NCBI RefSeq assembly: GCF_000586555.1
Contig: NZ_AZUC01000060.1
Span: 59,064 to 123,063 of the forward strand
From: Sporosarcina sp. D27
Lineage (GTDB): Bacteria; Bacillota; Bacilli; Bacillales_A; Planococcaceae
Reading direction: 5' to 3'
Length of the DNA: 64,000 nucleotides
The position numbers and the translations under genes were made by a program. Positions 24,981 through 35,040 of this stretch are shown in pieces. How positions within the stretch are numbered: the first letter of the stretch is position 1; each line of letters opens with the position of its first letter. The notes beneath the pieces are model-generated. The model was given only the letters and a program-made list of their open reading frames with translations, was not told the origin of the DNA and searched no databases.

Positions 24981-25343
24981 ATGGTCAGTCAAATAGGGGG
25001 AAGTCCAGACCGCCAACATGCGGCAGGGCCGACGGATGGAACGTCATCCGGAATTGTGACAAAAGTTGAAGCCATTAACGACCAAGCACAACAGCAAGCA
25101 TATAGAGAACAGGATTTACCCATCAAGAAAGCCAAAGAATTAACGGCGGGGTTGAATAAGTTCCTAGAAAGCGTAGACACGCAGTTGAGGTTTAAGATGC
25201 ACGACGAATTGCACGAATACTATGTGACGATTGTAGATTCCAAAACCGAAGAAGTAATCCGGGAAATCCCATCCAAAAAACTGATGGACATGCACGCGGA
25301 AATGAAGAAATTCCTAGGACTGCTCATCGACCGAAAAATTTAA
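24981..25343 (+). CDS. flaG: FlaG/YvyC flagellar protein
   Basis: Protein of 120 residues. The first ~60 are polar and low-complexity; the C-terminal half has LTAGLNKFLESVDTQLRFKMHDELHEYYVTIVDSKTEEVIREIPSKKLMDM, the FlaG signature (LRFxxHDELxxYYVxIxDxxTxEVIREIP). FlaG proteins influence filament length. ATG 24981 has GAGGAGG upstream; the frame runs upstream without a better start. It is the first gene of the fliD operon. Confidence 0.9.
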   Translation: MVSQIGGSPDRQHAAGPTDGTSSGIVTKVEAINDQAQQQAYREQDLPIKKAKELTAGLNKFLESVDTQLRFKMHDELHEYYVTIVDSKTEEVIREIPSKKLMDMHAEMKKFLGLLIDRKI

Positions 25344-25356
25344 GGAGTGATTGGAT

Positions 25357-26799
25357 ATGAGAATAGGTGGACTAGCCAGCGGAATCGATACTGAATCGAT
25401 TATTAAGGACTTAATGAAAGCTCAACGTATACCGTTGGATAAAGTAACACAGAAAAAGCAGTATTTTGAGTGGCAGTTGAATGATTATCGTAGTGCGAAT
25501 CGAGATTTGAAGGGCTTTAGTGATAAGTTGTTCGATAATGTTATTTTACAGAAGAACTATAATGCGAAGAATGTTTCAATTTCAGCCCCTGATGATATTT
25601 CGATTAAATCGAAAGGCAATACGGAAAATTTTTCTGGGACGATTAATATTAAACAGCTTGCGACGAATGCCACATATACAGGTGGCACTACACTTAATAT
25701 TGATAAGAAGTTAAAAGGTGATTCATCAATTAAAATACAGGGGCCAGGTGACTTAGAGCCTGTAGAGATTGAATTTGCTAAAGGCGATAGCATGGATGAC
25801 ATTGTAAAGAAAATTAATGAGAAATCTAGTGTTCGTGCATTTTATGATGAAAAAACAGGTAATTTTGGTTTCACTGCAAAACAAAGTGGTGAGGGCAATA
25901 TCGTGATTACAGAAGGTAGTAAGGGAACTGGTATAGCTGGCTATTTGGGAATTTCAAGTAAGACACAAGGCACAGGAACGGCGGGGGTGGATGCTAAAAT
26001 TCAATATAACGGAATGGATATAACCCGCTCGTCCAACATATTCGAATTAGACGGTATGGAAATCACTCTTAAAGCTGCAAATCAGAAAGATATAACATTC
26101 GATGCAACAACTGATACAGACAAAGTGTTCGAAACTGTCAAAGGATTCGTCGACAACTATAATAAACTAATAGAAGATCTAAACAAAAAAATCCGAGAAC
26201 CCAAATATCGCTCGTACCAACCTTTATCTGCAGAAGAAAAAGCAGATATGAAAGAAAAAGAAATTGAGCTATGGGAAGAAAAGGCGAAAAGCGGAACACT
26301 CCGTAATGATCCTGAACTCTCCAGCCTTTTATCGACAATGAGAACCGCACTTACAGGAACTGTTGAAATAGATGGCAAAAAACTCAATTTAAGCTCATTA
26401 GGAATTACTACTTCTACTGACTATCTAGATCATGGTAAATTAGTGATTAATGAAACCAAGTTGAAAGAAGCAATTTCTAAGGATCCTGGTGAGGTACAAA
26501 AGTTATTTTCAAATGATGGTGCCGGTAAAGAGCAGGGTCTTGCTCGTAGAGTGCGTGATGCCGTTGATGCAACTCAAAAGTCCATCCAAAACAGTGCCGG
26601 TAAAGTAGGCGACAGCAATAAGGCATTTAGTTTAGGGAGTACGCTCGACAGCATGAATAAACAAATCGAACGCTTTGAAACACGCATGCAAATGGTTGAA
26701 TCCCGTTATTGGAAACAGTTCAATGCCATGGAAAATGCAATCCAGCGAGCGAATGCGCAATCTGCAAGTTTGATGTCTGCGCTCGGTGGCGGTGCTTAA
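25357..26799 (+). CDS. fliD: Flagellar filament cap FliD
   Basis: Protein of 480 residues. MRIGGLASGIDTESIIKDLM is the FliD N-terminal signature, followed by RSANRDLKGFSDKLFDNVIL. The middle is beta-rich, and the C-terminal domain includes FVDNYNKLIEDLNKKI, RTALTGTVEIDG, LSSLGITTS and the end helix SMNKQIERFETRMQMVESRYWKQFNAMENAI. FliD caps the growing filament and helps flagellin fold in. ATG 25357, nine bases from AAGGAG, is preferred over the upstream TTG. Confidence 0.95.
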   Translation: MRIGGLASGIDTESIIKDLMKAQRIPLDKVTQKKQYFEWQLNDYRSANRDLKGFSDKLFDNVILQKNYNAKNVSISAPDDISIKSKGNTENFSGTINIKQLATNATYTGGTTLNIDKKLKGDSSIKIQGPGDLEPVEIEFAKGDSMDDIVKKINEKSSVRAFYDEKTGNFGFTAKQSGEGNIVITEGSKGTGIAGYLGISSKTQGTGTAGVDAKIQYNGMDITRSSNIFELDGMEITLKAANQKDITFDATTDTDKVFETVKGFVDNYNKLIEDLNKKIREPKYRSYQPLSAEEKADMKEKEIELWEEKAKSGTLRNDPELSSLLSTMRTALTGTVEIDGKKLNLSSLGITTSTDYLDHGKLVINETKLKEAISKDPGEVQKLFSNDGAGKEQGLARRVRDAVDATQKSIQNSAGKVGDSNKAFSLGSTLDSMNKQIERFETRMQMVESRYWKQFNAMENAIQRANAQSASLMSALGGGA

Positions 26800-26833
26800 T
26801 TGAAACACGTAATACAAAAGGAGAGTCTTTAAA

Positions 26834-27235
26834 ATGGTTATGCATAATCCGTACGCTACGTACCAAAATAATTCTGTCACAACGTCGACGCCTGGTGAAT
26901 TGACTTTGATGCTGTATAACGGTTGCTTGAAGTTCATTGAACAGGCGAAACGTGCCGCGGACTTGGGTCAGATTGAACAGAAGAATACGGCTGTGCAAAA
27001 AGCTCAAGCGATTATTTCTGAACTGATGATTACGTTGGATGCTTCGTTCCCTGTCGCGAAAGACATGCTCGTGTTGTATGAATTCGCAAACAGCCGTTTG
27101 GTAGATGGAAATATTAAAAATGATGCGAAGCTGTTCGATGAAGCCGCTGAAATTATTACGGAGTTCCGCGATACGTGGAAGCAAGTCATCCAATTGAACC
27201 GCCAAAAGCAATATGGGAACGTGAGTGAGATATGA
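26834..27235 (+). CDS. fliS: Flagellin chaperone FliS (canonical)
   Basis: Protein of 133 residues: NPYATYQNNSVTTSTPGELTLMLYNGCLKFIEQA, DASFPVAKDMLVLYEFANSRLVDGNIKND, EFRDTWKQVIQ. This is standard FliS, binding the D0 region of flagellin in the cytosol. AAAGGAG precedes the ATG. Its stop overlaps the fliT start by four bases. It is the reference for the divergent FliS-like gene at 1753. Confidence 0.95.
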   Translation: MVMHNPYATYQNNSVTTSTPGELTLMLYNGCLKFIEQAKRAADLGQIEQKNTAVQKAQAIISELMITLDASFPVAKDMLVLYEFANSRLVDGNIKNDAKLFDEAAEIITEFRDTWKQVIQLNRQKQYGNVSEI

Positions 27236-27585
27236 TTCGGACGGAGCTCATTCAATGGAAAGAGGCAACGGATCGATTGCTTGCGCTTCCCATCGTAAAT
27301 GATGACGACCAACGCGACGCGATGATTGCTTCCGTCGAAAAGATTTTAGATGAACGGGAGCAATTGCAGCCTCGCATCCAGCCACCTTTTTCTGTTGAAG
27401 AAGAAGCATTTGGGAAAGAGTTGGTTACTCAGGAGCCAAAAGTCGCTGTGAAGTTGGAAAGTTATCTAACTGCCATTCGAAAAGATCTCTCTGCGTCTCA
27501 AACGAAAAAAGATGGTGTACGGAGTTATGTCAATCCCTACAGCAAAGTTGCCCGTGATGGTACGTTTTACGATACAAAACAATAA
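27232..27585 (+). CDS. fliT: FliT-like flagellar protein
   Basis: Protein of 117 residues, mostly helical (ELIQWKEATDRLLALPIVND, DAMIASVEKILDEREQLQPRI), with NPYSKVARDGTFYDTKQ at the end. Position directly after fliS with overlapping ATGA and the shared tail support FliT, a small chaperone of the cap protein FliD in enteric bacteria and a conserved gene of the Bacillus fliD operon. Sequence conservation in this family is low, so the assignment relies partly on context. Confidence 0.8.
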   Translation: MIRTELIQWKEATDRLLALPIVNDDDQRDAMIASVEKILDEREQLQPRIQPPFSVEEEAFGKELVTQEPKVAVKLESYLTAIRKDLSASQTKKDGVRSYVNPYSKVARDGTFYDTKQ

Positions 27586-27593
27586 GAACACTA

Positions 27594-27623
27594 AGCCGAC
27601 GAATTTATTGTTCGTCGGTTTTT
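27594..27623 (+). terminator. Terminator of the flaG-fliT operon
   Basis: CCGACGAA/TTCGTCGG with loop TTTATTG and a T5 tail. Confidence 0.9.
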
Positions 27624-27640
27624 ATATGTCTTTAGATCTA

Positions 27641-27669
27641 TTACTACTAGTACTTACGTAAGGTATAAT
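27641..27669 (+). promoter_or_regulatory. Putative SigA promoter with palindrome
   Basis: TATAAT (27664-27669) lies 17 bases after TTACTA. A perfect ten-base palindrome CTTACGTAAG (27653-27662) fills the spacer and could be an operator. No SigD site is seen for this chemoreceptor gene. Confidence 0.5.
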
Positions 27670-27714
27670 AGTTTTAATAAATTGGAAAAACTATCAAAAA
27701 TGAGGAGTGATGCT

Positions 27715-29187
27715 ATGACGATCGATCAGTTGAAACATGCTGACTGGCTTAGGAAAAATCATATTTTGTATATTGGTTTTGCGATTGGTGGGGGACTTGG
27801 GCTCATCGCCCAATTTGTTTTACAATCTAATATTCAGACAATCCTTTCCGTAGCTATCCCATTTCTAATCGGAACTGCGTTTTATGTTGCATTTCGTTTC
27901 ACGAAAACAAAATGGATGACGTTAAGTTTGCCGTACATATTATTAGCATCCACATTTGCTGTATCACTGGGAGTTATTTTATTGTCAGAGGCTAATTTAG
28001 GTTCTATTGGGATTATCTTTTTCTTATTAGTACTTGGTGGAATCCATGGGCGCTTACTTATTATGGGAGTAGCTTATGCACTAAGCTTAGGTGCGCTTGT
28101 CCTGAATAATATGGTGTTTGTGTCCCCAGAATTAGTTGATGGAAGTGGTGCGAATTTAATCTTACTGCACTTTTTGAGTGGACTGATTTTAATGCTAGTC
28201 GTCCGTCTAAATGCGAAGAACTTCTCGGAAATTGAACGTTTTACTGAGCAAACGGAAGCGCTTAGAAGAGAAGAGGCGGAACTTGCTGAACGGTTGGATT
28301 TATCAGTTGAGAAAATCACGAGTAACTTAAGTAAACTTCGCGATTCTTCCGCGACATCGTTAGGCTCTCAACGTGAAATGCTGACAGCCATTCATGAAAT
28401 AAGCGGAGCTAGTCAACATCAGGCAGACCATATTTCCGTGATTGCTGAACGCTCTGAACAGACGTATGAAGCGGTTGAGGAAATTTCTAAAGGTCTTTCG
28501 TTACTTGCCCAAAAAGCAAATGACGCGGGAGAACGAGCAGGAGAAGGAAGTACCGAGATTGCCGGATTGAAGAGTGGGATTGATGCATTTGCGGAATTCT
28601 TTGATGAGCTAAACAGTACGTTTTTGGTATTATCCGAAAAGATTGCGGAAACAAATGCGTTTGCAGGGTCCATTAAAGAGATTACGGATCAGACGAATTT
28701 GCTTGCGTTGAACGCTTCGATTGAAGCGGCGAGAGCGGGGGAGCAAGGGAAAGGATTCGCTGTAGTAGCTGATGAAATTCGTAAGCTTGCGGGAATGACG
28801 GATCAAACGCTATCTAAAATCGATACGAACCTCTCTGAAGTGAATACGTTCAATGAACTCGCAGTGTCCAAGCTAGCTACTGGGAAAGAGCAGATTTCTG
28901 AGCAAACGGAAGTAGCGGATGCTTCTAATACAACGTTTACTGCATTGCATGAAGGAATGCGCGACTTGCAGAAAGAAATGCAATCGTTCATCGAGTCATT
29001 TAAAGAAATCACAGCGAACACTGACAATGTTCGGGGGCGGACGATGGAATTCGCTTCGGTTATCGAAGAAAGCACAGCTACCATTGAAGAGCTGGATGCG
29101 ACACTTACACATCTTGTTGAAGAACAAAGTGAAATCGACTCATATTTACAAAAAACGTACAATGAAGCAGTTAGCCTACGCGGTTAA
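27715..29187 (+). CDS. Chemoreceptor with multi-TM N-terminus, no periplasmic sensor
   Basis: Protein of 490 residues. Roughly residues 15-165 form about six closely spaced membrane helices with only short loops; there is no Cache or HAMP domain. The cytoplasmic part has the tip [41 protein letters not shown]. Receptors of this layout probably sense membrane or intracellular cues rather than external ligands, which is inference. GAGGAGTG precedes ATG 27715. It stands alone between two terminators. Confidence 0.9.
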   Translation: MTIDQLKHADWLRKNHILYIGFAIGGGLGLIAQFVLQSNIQTILSVAIPFLIGTAFYVAFRFTKTKWMTLSLPYILLASTFAVSLGVILLSEANLGSIGIIFFLLVLGGIHGRLLIMGVAYALSLGALVLNNMVFVSPELVDGSGANLILLHFLSGLILMLVVRLNAKNFSEIERFTEQTEALRREEAELAERLDLSVEKITSNLSKLRDSSATSLGSQREMLTAIHEISGASQHQADHISVIAERSEQTYEAVEEISKGLSLLAQKANDAGERAGEGSTEIAGLKSGIDAFAEFFDELNSTFLVLSEKIAETNAFAGSIKEITDQTNLLALNASIEAARAGEQGKGFAVVADEIRKLAGMTDQTLSKIDTNLSEVNTFNELAVSKLATGKEQISEQTEVADASNTTFTALHEGMRDLQKEMQSFIESFKEITANTDNVRGRTMEFASVIEESTATIEELDATLTHLVEEQSEIDSYLQKTYNEAVSLRG

Positions 29188-29224
29188 CAATGGCTCACTC
29201 GGCTTTTGCTGGGTGGGCATTTTT
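29188..29224 (+). terminator. Terminator of chemoreceptor 3
   Basis: About 14 paired bases (AATG.CTCACTCGGC with GCTGGGTGGGCATT, one bulge, some G-U) around TTTT, followed by T6. Confidence 0.8.
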
Positions 29225-29416
29225 TATACATGAGAGCACGTTTCGTATCATATTGTAAACGACGCGAACATTTTGATAAAGAGGTTTCGTATCGCGTCTG
29301 TTTGGTAATAGTAGAGGACGGAGCACCTACTCAGATATTCGGTGAAATGATGGACGCAGAACTGGTAACTATTTGATATACTGAAGGGACTAGAGAAGTG
29401 GATGGAGTGTGAAGAT

Positions 29417-29779
29417 ATGCACTATAAACGTGACGAAGCTTTCAGATTTCCTTTTAATGAACCTATCCCCGCAGAATTCAGTATTTATCTAAAAAACAGT
29501 GATCGTCCTGGAACCGGAACGGGTGACTCTAAGTTGCTGGATATTAGTCCGGGCGGTACCCGGATGGAAACGTCTTATAATATTCCAGTAAAAAGAGAAG
29601 AAGTAGCTATTCGATTGCGCTTCAGCCTTTTTCAGCAACCAATTGAAACAGACGGAGTTATTGTCTGGAAGGAAGCGGTTGGAACGGGTTGGATGTACGG
29701 CATAGACTTTGACGAGAACGAGTCAGTTGCTCAAACAATCGTCAATGATCTAAAGCTTCGCAGACAAGCTGAGCGTTAA
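29417..29779 (+). CDS. PilZ domain protein
   Basis: Protein of 120 residues. The N-terminus MHYKRDEAFRFPF carries an R-x3-R-like basic stretch and the core has LLDISPGGTRMET, the D/N-x-S-x-x-G motif of c-di-GMP-binding PilZ domains; EIDGVIVWKE-type and WMYGIDF strands complete the barrel. The basic motif (KRDEAFR) deviates somewhat from canonical RxxxR, so ligand binding is probable but not certain. I chose ATG 29417, seven bases after GGAGTG. Located beside motility genes. Confidence 0.85.
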   Translation: MHYKRDEAFRFPFNEPIPAEFSIYLKNSDRPGTGTGDSKLLDISPGGTRMETSYNIPVKREEVAIRLRFSLFQQPIETDGVIVWKEAVGTGWMYGIDFDENESVAQTIVNDLKLRRQAER

Positions 29780-29902
29780 TCAGCTTGAAAAGCACTTCGG
29801 CAATATCCGACAAAATTCTTTTTAAATTTCACAAAGAAAAGAAGGGTTTTGTCCGGTCAATGGAGAAGATAGAGTTAGTGTCAAATTAAAGGAGGAGTTT
29901 AT

Positions 29903-30475
29903 ATGTTAGACTTCAACATTCGTGGCGAAAACATCGAGGTTACTCCAGCAATTCGAGAGTACGTTGAAAAGAAAGTCAGTAAACTGGAAAGGTACTTCAC
30001 AGAGGGTGTGAAAGCAACAGCCCATGTGAACTTGAAAGTATACAGCGATAAGCAAACTAAAGTTGAAATTACAATTCCAATGAAAAATTTGACACTCCGA
30101 GCAGAAGAACGTCATAACGATTTATACGCAGCGATCGATTTAATCGTCGATAAGCTTGAGCGTCAAATCCGTAAATATAAAACACGTGTGAATCGCAAGT
30201 TCCGCGAGCGCGAAGGCGTTGGCGCATTCTTACAGGCAACAATGGAAAACGATTCGAAAGAGCAAGATTACGCTGATGACGAAAACGACTTCAATGTCGT
30301 TCGTACAAAGCAACTCGATTTGAAGCCAATGGACCAAGAAGAAGCCATCCTTCAAATGAATATGCTAGGACACGATTTCTTCATCTTCACTGATGGAGAA
30401 TCTGATTCGACAAACATCGTCTACAAACGCCGTGACGGCAAGTACGGCTTGATAGAAACTGGAGCTAATTTGTAA
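29903..30475 (+). CDS. hpf: Long-form ribosome hibernation promoting factor
   Basis: Protein of 190 residues. The N-terminal S30AE domain (MLDFNIRGENIEVTPAIREYVEKKVSKLERYF, then RAEERHNDLYAAIDLIVDKLERQIRKYKTRV) is followed by a linker and a C-terminal dimerisation domain (VVRTKQLDLKPMDQEEAILQMNMLGHDFFIFTD...YGLIE). This long form dimerises 70S ribosomes to 100S in stationary phase. AAAGGAGGAG precedes the ATG. It lies between the flagellar cluster and secA, as in B. subtilis (yvyD). Confidence 0.96.
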   Translation: MLDFNIRGENIEVTPAIREYVEKKVSKLERYFTEGVKATAHVNLKVYSDKQTKVEITIPMKNLTLRAEERHNDLYAAIDLIVDKLERQIRKYKTRVNRKFREREGVGAFLQATMENDSKEQDYADDENDFNVVRTKQLDLKPMDQEEAILQMNMLGHDFFIFTDGESDSTNIVYKRRDGKYGLIETGANL

Positions 30476-30479
30476 TTGG

Positions 30480-30511
30480 AAACCGCCCGTAACTTTGGGC
30501 GGTTTTTTTGT
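30480..30511 (+). terminator. Terminator of hpf
   Basis: AACCGCCC/GGGCGGTT with loop GTAACTTT and T7. Confidence 0.92.
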
Positions 30512-30574
30512 TGGCAGATTTATGTTTGCCTTTAAGTGCCCATTGTTGTTGGTAGCGGCTCCATAACGTGGCTG

Positions 30575-31145
30575 AGCGCTCTAGAAGGTTGGTTACACGC
30601 ACAAGCGAGTGGTGAGTCCGCTCAAGCAAGGGCGAAAGTGATCAAGCAAGTGGTGAATCCGCTCAAGCAAGGCCGAAAGTGATCATACAAGGCAAATTCT
30701 GCTCGATTCCGTGGCAATCTACGTTTTTCTCAATAGGTATCCTAGCTCGCGACCAATCCATCTTTCTTGGATCTTAAAACCAAGCCTGATTGGTGTGCTC
30801 CGCTACGCTCCGAATTTCGTAATGAGAAGTGGGGAATTCAGGGTTTCGTCTCAAGCTGGCCAGAAAGTGATCAATTAAGTAGCAAATCCTCTCAAGCGAG
30901 GTCAAAAGTGATCAAGCAACCAGCAAATCCGCTCAAGCGAGAGGAATGTGATCAAGCAAGTGACAAATTAGCTCAAGTGAGGCGGAAAGTGATCAAGTAA
31001 GTAACAAATCCGCTCTAGCGAGGGGAAAGTGATCAAGCGAGTAGCGAATCTGCTCAAGCAAGGCCAAAAGTGATCAAGCAACCAGCGAATCTGCTCAATC
31101 GAGGCCAAAAGTGATCAAGCAACCACCAAATCCGCTCAAACTAAC
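30575..31145 (+). repeat. Interspersed repeat array, alternating GATC/GCTC units
   Basis: Units such as GTGATCAAGCAAGTGGCAAAT alternate with CCGCTCAAGCGAGGCCGAAA, so GATCAAGC and GCTCAAGC recur about every 20-21 bp with a ~42-bp super-period. The array is split by an unrelated stretch at about 30705-30850. It fills the hpf-secA gap (30512-31200). No plausible gene is present; frames through it lack starts. Confidence 0.88.
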
Positions 31146-31257
31146 CCCAAACCTCCTCCCATAATCCAAAAGTCGGAAATTTCATTGCATTGCATTTGCG
31201 CCTACCCTTTCACAATGTTAAAATGAAGGGTGAACTTTGTGAGGATGTGACCAAATT

Positions 31258-33765
31258 ATGCTAAGCGTATTGAATAAAATGTTTGATCCGAATAAACGTG
31301 ATTTGAAACGACTAGACAAGATTGCTGATCAGACCGAAGCACTAGCTACCCAAATGGAGCAGCTATCGGATGCTGATCTCACTGCGAAAACAGCGGAATT
31401 CCAGCAACGTGTAAACAATGGCGAAACTCTCGATGAGATCCAGCCAGAAGCGTTTGCAGTTGTCCGTGAGGCGGCGCGCCGTGTTCTCGGCTTGTATCCA
31501 TTCCGTGTTCAAATCGTGGGTGCAGCAGCACTACATGAAGGCAACATTGCGGAGATGAAAACCGGGGAAGGTAAGACGTTAACGTCAACCCTTGCAGTGT
31601 ATTTGAATGCTCTAGACGGAAAAGGCGTACACGTCGTGACAGTCAACGAATACTTGGCTTCCCGTGACGCTCAGGAAATGGGACAGTTGTATGAGTTCCT
31701 TGGATTGACTGTTGGCTTGAACTTGAACAGTTTAGGTAAAGATGAAAAGCGTGAAGCGTATCTTGCTGATGTTACGTATACGACGAACAATGAGCTCGGC
31801 TTTGACTATTTGCGTGACAACATGGTGTTGTACAGCGAACACAAAGTACAGCGTCCACTTCATTATGCAGTCATTGACGAAGTTGACTCGATCTTGATTG
31901 ACGAAGCGCGAACTCCACTTATCATCTCGGGGCAAGCTGCGAAATCAGCAGAATTGTACCGTTTGGCAAACCGTTTCGTGACGACGTTGAAAAAAGAGGA
32001 AGACTTTGCATTTGATGAAACTACTAAAGGCGTAACAATGACTGAGACTGGAATTGAGAAGGCCGAGAAAGCGTTTGGAATCGATAACTTATTCGACTTG
32101 CAGCACGTTACTCTCAACCACACGATTAATCAGTCATTAAAAGCGCATGTAAGTATGCATGTTGACGTAGACTATGTCGTACAAGAAGGCGAAGTTGTTA
32201 TCGTCGATTCATTCACAGGTCGTCTGATGAAAGGTCGTCGCTATAGTGATGGACTTCACCAAGCGATCGAAGCAAAAGAAGGCTTGGAAGTTCAAAACGA
32301 ATCAATGACGCTTGCGACGATTACATTCCAGAACTATTTCCGGATGTATGACAAATTGTCTGGTATGACAGGTACTGCGAAGACGGAGGAAGAGGAATTC
32401 CGCAACATTTACAACATGAACGTTGTAGCGATTCCGACGAACCGTCCGATTGCTCGTGATGACCGTCCAGATTTAATCTTTTCTTCAACAGAAGGAAAGT
32501 ATAAAGCGGTTGCGGATGACATTAAAGAGCGTCACAAAAACGGCCAGCCAGTTCTTGTTGGTACGGTTGCGATTGAAACGTCTGAGATTATTTCGAACTT
32601 CTTGAAGAAGTACGGCGTGCCTCATAACGTGCTGAACGCGAAAAATCACGGTCGTGAAGCAGAAATCATCGAACAAGCGGGCCAGCCAGGTGCGGTTACG
32701 ATCGCTACGAACATGGCAGGTCGTGGTACTGACATTAAGCTTGGCGAAGGCGTACAAGAAGTTGGCGGACTCGCAGTCGTTGGTACCGAACGTCATGAAT
32801 CTCGTCGTATCGATAACCAGTTACGCGGACGTTCTGGTCGTCAAGGAGACGCAGGTATTACACAATTTTACTTGTCTCTTGAAGATGAACTAATGCGTCG
32901 TTTTGGCTCTGAGCAAATGAAAGGCATGATGACGAAACTCGGTATGGATGATGAAACACCAATCCAATCGAAAATGGTCTCACGCTCTGTTGAATCTGCT
33001 CAGAAACGCGTAGAAGGGAATAACTTCGACTCCCGAAAACGATTACTTCAATATGATGATGTGTTGCGTCAGCAGCGTGAAATCATTTATAAAGAACGTA
33101 ATGATGTACTCGAATCAGACAACGTACGCCCTGTATTGGAAGCGATGATTGAACGTGTCATTGAGAATGCAGTAGCGATTCATACGACTGAGGAAAAACA
33201 AGAAGACTGGGCACTTAAAGCTCTTGTTGATTACTTAGGCGCGAACTTCTTGCCTGAGGACCAGCTGACAGTTTCAGAATTCGAAGGTAAATCGGCACAG
33301 GAACTCACTGATTTCATCAAAGCAGAAGTTATTAAACGTTACGATGAAAAAGAAGAGGAAATGTCCGAAGAGAAAATGCGTGAATTTGAAAAAGTTGTCC
33401 TACTTCGTGCAATCGATACGAAATGGATGGACCATATCGATGCTATGGATCAACTGCGTCATGGTATCCACTTGCGTGCGTACGGTCAAAATGATCCTCT
33501 TCGGGAGTACCAGGCAGAAGGATTCGGCATGTTTGAAGAAATGGTTAATGCCATTGAATCAGACGCTGCGAAATACGTCATGAAAGCGGAAATCCGTAAT
33601 AACCTAGAGCGTGAAGAAGTTGCGAAAGGGCAAGCGGTAAATCCGAAAGAGGATGGCGAGAAGCCTGCTAAAAAGCCGGTTCGTCGCTCCGTCAATATCG
33701 GTCGTAATGACCCATGTCCGTGTGGCAGTGGGAAGAAATATAAGAATTGTCATGGTCAAGAGTAA
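31258..33765 (+). CDS. secA: Protein translocase ATPase SecA
   Basis: Protein of 835 residues, full family length. It has GEGKT Walker A in [40 protein letters not shown] (DEAD-like motif II), [38 protein letters not shown] motif VI (written VVGTERHES here) and the zinc-binding C-terminus [17 protein letters not shown]. SecA drives post-translational export through SecYEG. The ATG at 31258 has only a modest, distant site (GAGG about 13 bases away). Confidence 0.98.
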   Translation: MLSVLNKMFDPNKRDLKRLDKIADQTEALATQMEQLSDADLTAKTAEFQQRVNNGETLDEIQPEAFAVVREAARRVLGLYPFRVQIVGAAALHEGNIAEMKTGEGKTLTSTLAVYLNALDGKGVHVVTVNEYLASRDAQEMGQLYEFLGLTVGLNLNSLGKDEKREAYLADVTYTTNNELGFDYLRDNMVLYSEHKVQRPLHYAVIDEVDSILIDEARTPLIISGQAAKSAELYRLANRFVTTLKKEEDFAFDETTKGVTMTETGIEKAEKAFGIDNLFDLQHVTLNHTINQSLKAHVSMHVDVDYVVQEGEVVIVDSFTGRLMKGRRYSDGLHQAIEAKEGLEVQNESMTLATITFQNYFRMYDKLSGMTGTAKTEEEEFRNIYNMNVVAIPTNRPIARDDRPDLIFSSTEGKYKAVADDIKERHKNGQPVLVGTVAIETSEIISNFLKKYGVPHNVLNAKNHGREAEIIEQAGQPGAVTIATNMAGRGTDIKLGEGVQEVGGLAVVGTERHESRRIDNQLRGRSGRQGDAGITQFYLSLEDELMRRFGSEQMKGMMTKLGMDDETPIQSKMVSRSVESAQKRVEGNNFDSRKRLLQYDDVLRQQREIIYKERNDVLESDNVRPVLEAMIERVIENAVAIHTTEEKQEDWALKALVDYLGANFLPEDQLTVSEFEGKSAQELTDFIKAEVIKRYDEKEEEMSEEKMREFEKVVLLRAIDTKWMDHIDAMDQLRHGIHLRAYGQNDPLREYQAEGFGMFEEMVNAIESDAAKYVMKAEIRNNLEREEVAKGQAVNPKEDGEKPAKKPVRRSVNIGRNDPCPCGSGKKYKNCHGQE

Positions 33766-33801
33766 CTTGGTCGTGAACCTGAATTTTTGGAGGAACAATA
33801 T

Positions 33802-34906
33802 ATGATGGAATTATCAGATGTACGTAACGAGCTCGACAAAACAGCTAAGAAATTAGTGGACTTTAGGGGGTCTCTTTGACTTAGAAAACAAAGAGGCTCG
33901 TATGCAAGAACTAGAGGAAATGATGTTAGACCCTACGTTTTGGGATAACCAAGATGCAGCTCAGACCGTCATTTCTGAATCGAATGCACTCAAAGACGTC
34001 GTCGGCGAGTTCCATGAGATGAATGAAGAGCAAGAAAATCTTGAAATGACTGTTGAACTGTTGAAAGAAGAGCCAGATGAAGAGCTCCAAGAAGAACTCG
34101 GTAGCGAGTTGAAAACATTTTTGAAGCGTATGGAAGACTTCGACTTGCAGATGCTTTTGAGTGAAGAATACGACAGCAGCAATGCCGTCCTTGAAATTCA
34201 CTCAGGTGCTGGTGGTACGGAGTCTCAAGACTGGGCATCCATGATTTTAAGGATGTATACACGTTGGGCAGAGCAACGCGGGTACAAAGTGGAGACACTC
34301 GATTACCAAGCAGGCGACGAAGCTGGCGTGAAATCTGTAACACTTTCGATCAAAGGTCATAATGCGTATGGCTATTTGAAAGCTGAAAAAGGCGTTCACC
34401 GTCTGGTTCGTATTTCACCGTTTGACTCGTCTGGTCGTCGTCACACGTCATTCTCTTCTGTTGAAGTAATGCCTGAATTCTCAGGTGACGTAGACATCGA
34501 TTTGAAGATGGAAGACGTTAAAATCGATACGTACCGCTCAAGCGGTGCGGGTGGACAGCACGTTAACACGACGGATTCAGCTGTTCGTATGACTCACCTT
34601 CCAACAGGTGCAATCGTAACGTGTCAGACAGAACGTTCACAGATCAAAAACCGTGAACGGGCCATCAACTTGTTGAAGGCCAAAATTTATCAGATCCGTG
34701 TCGAAGAAGAAGAGGCACGCCTTCTCGAAATCCGTGGAGACCAAAAAGAAATTGGATGGGGCAGTCAGATTCGCTCTTACGTTTTCCACCCATATTCCAT
34801 GGTGAAAGACCACCGGACAAATGAAGAAACGGGTAACGTCGGTTCGGTCATGGATGGAGAACTCGATCCGTTCATCAATGCCTTCTTGCGTTCCCGTATT
34901 TCATAA
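33802..34906 (+). CDS. prfB: Peptide chain release factor 2 with programmed +1 frameshift
   Basis: The first 25 codons ([20 protein letters not shown]...GSL) end at an in-frame TGA (33877-33879) inside AGGGGGTCTCTTTGAC, the RF2 autoregulatory site: an internal Shine-Dalgarno, slippery CTT and a UGA stop. A +1 shift skips T33877 and continues with GAC to 34906, giving about 367 residues. The downstream part contains [32 protein letters not shown] (GGQ catalytic loop) and the tripeptide region; RF2 reads UAA/UGA. Low RF2 favours frameshifting, so the protein controls its own synthesis. GGAGG precedes ATG 33802. It follows secA by 36 bases. Confidence 0.97.
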
Positions 34907-34922
34907 AAGCGCAAAAAATAGC

Positions 34923-34976
34923 GAGGCTGTCATCGAAAGTCAGTAAAGTGACATTCGAAGGCAGCCCTGTTTTTTA
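34923..34976 (+). terminator. Terminator after prfB
   Basis: Long imperfect hairpin, GAGGCTG..TCGAA..GTCA paired with TGAC..TTCGA..CAGCCCT, followed by T6. Confidence 0.8.
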
Positions 34977-35040
34977 CGATGATTTATTTGAAAATTTAGT
35001 TCCCTTGTACATAGAATAATCTTTGGCTGGAGGTGAGAAC

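Noticed and set aside
30767..31000. 77-residue frame in the hpf-secA gap
   Set aside because: No ribosome binding site; the sequence is translated repeat array (SKSSQARSKVIK-like).
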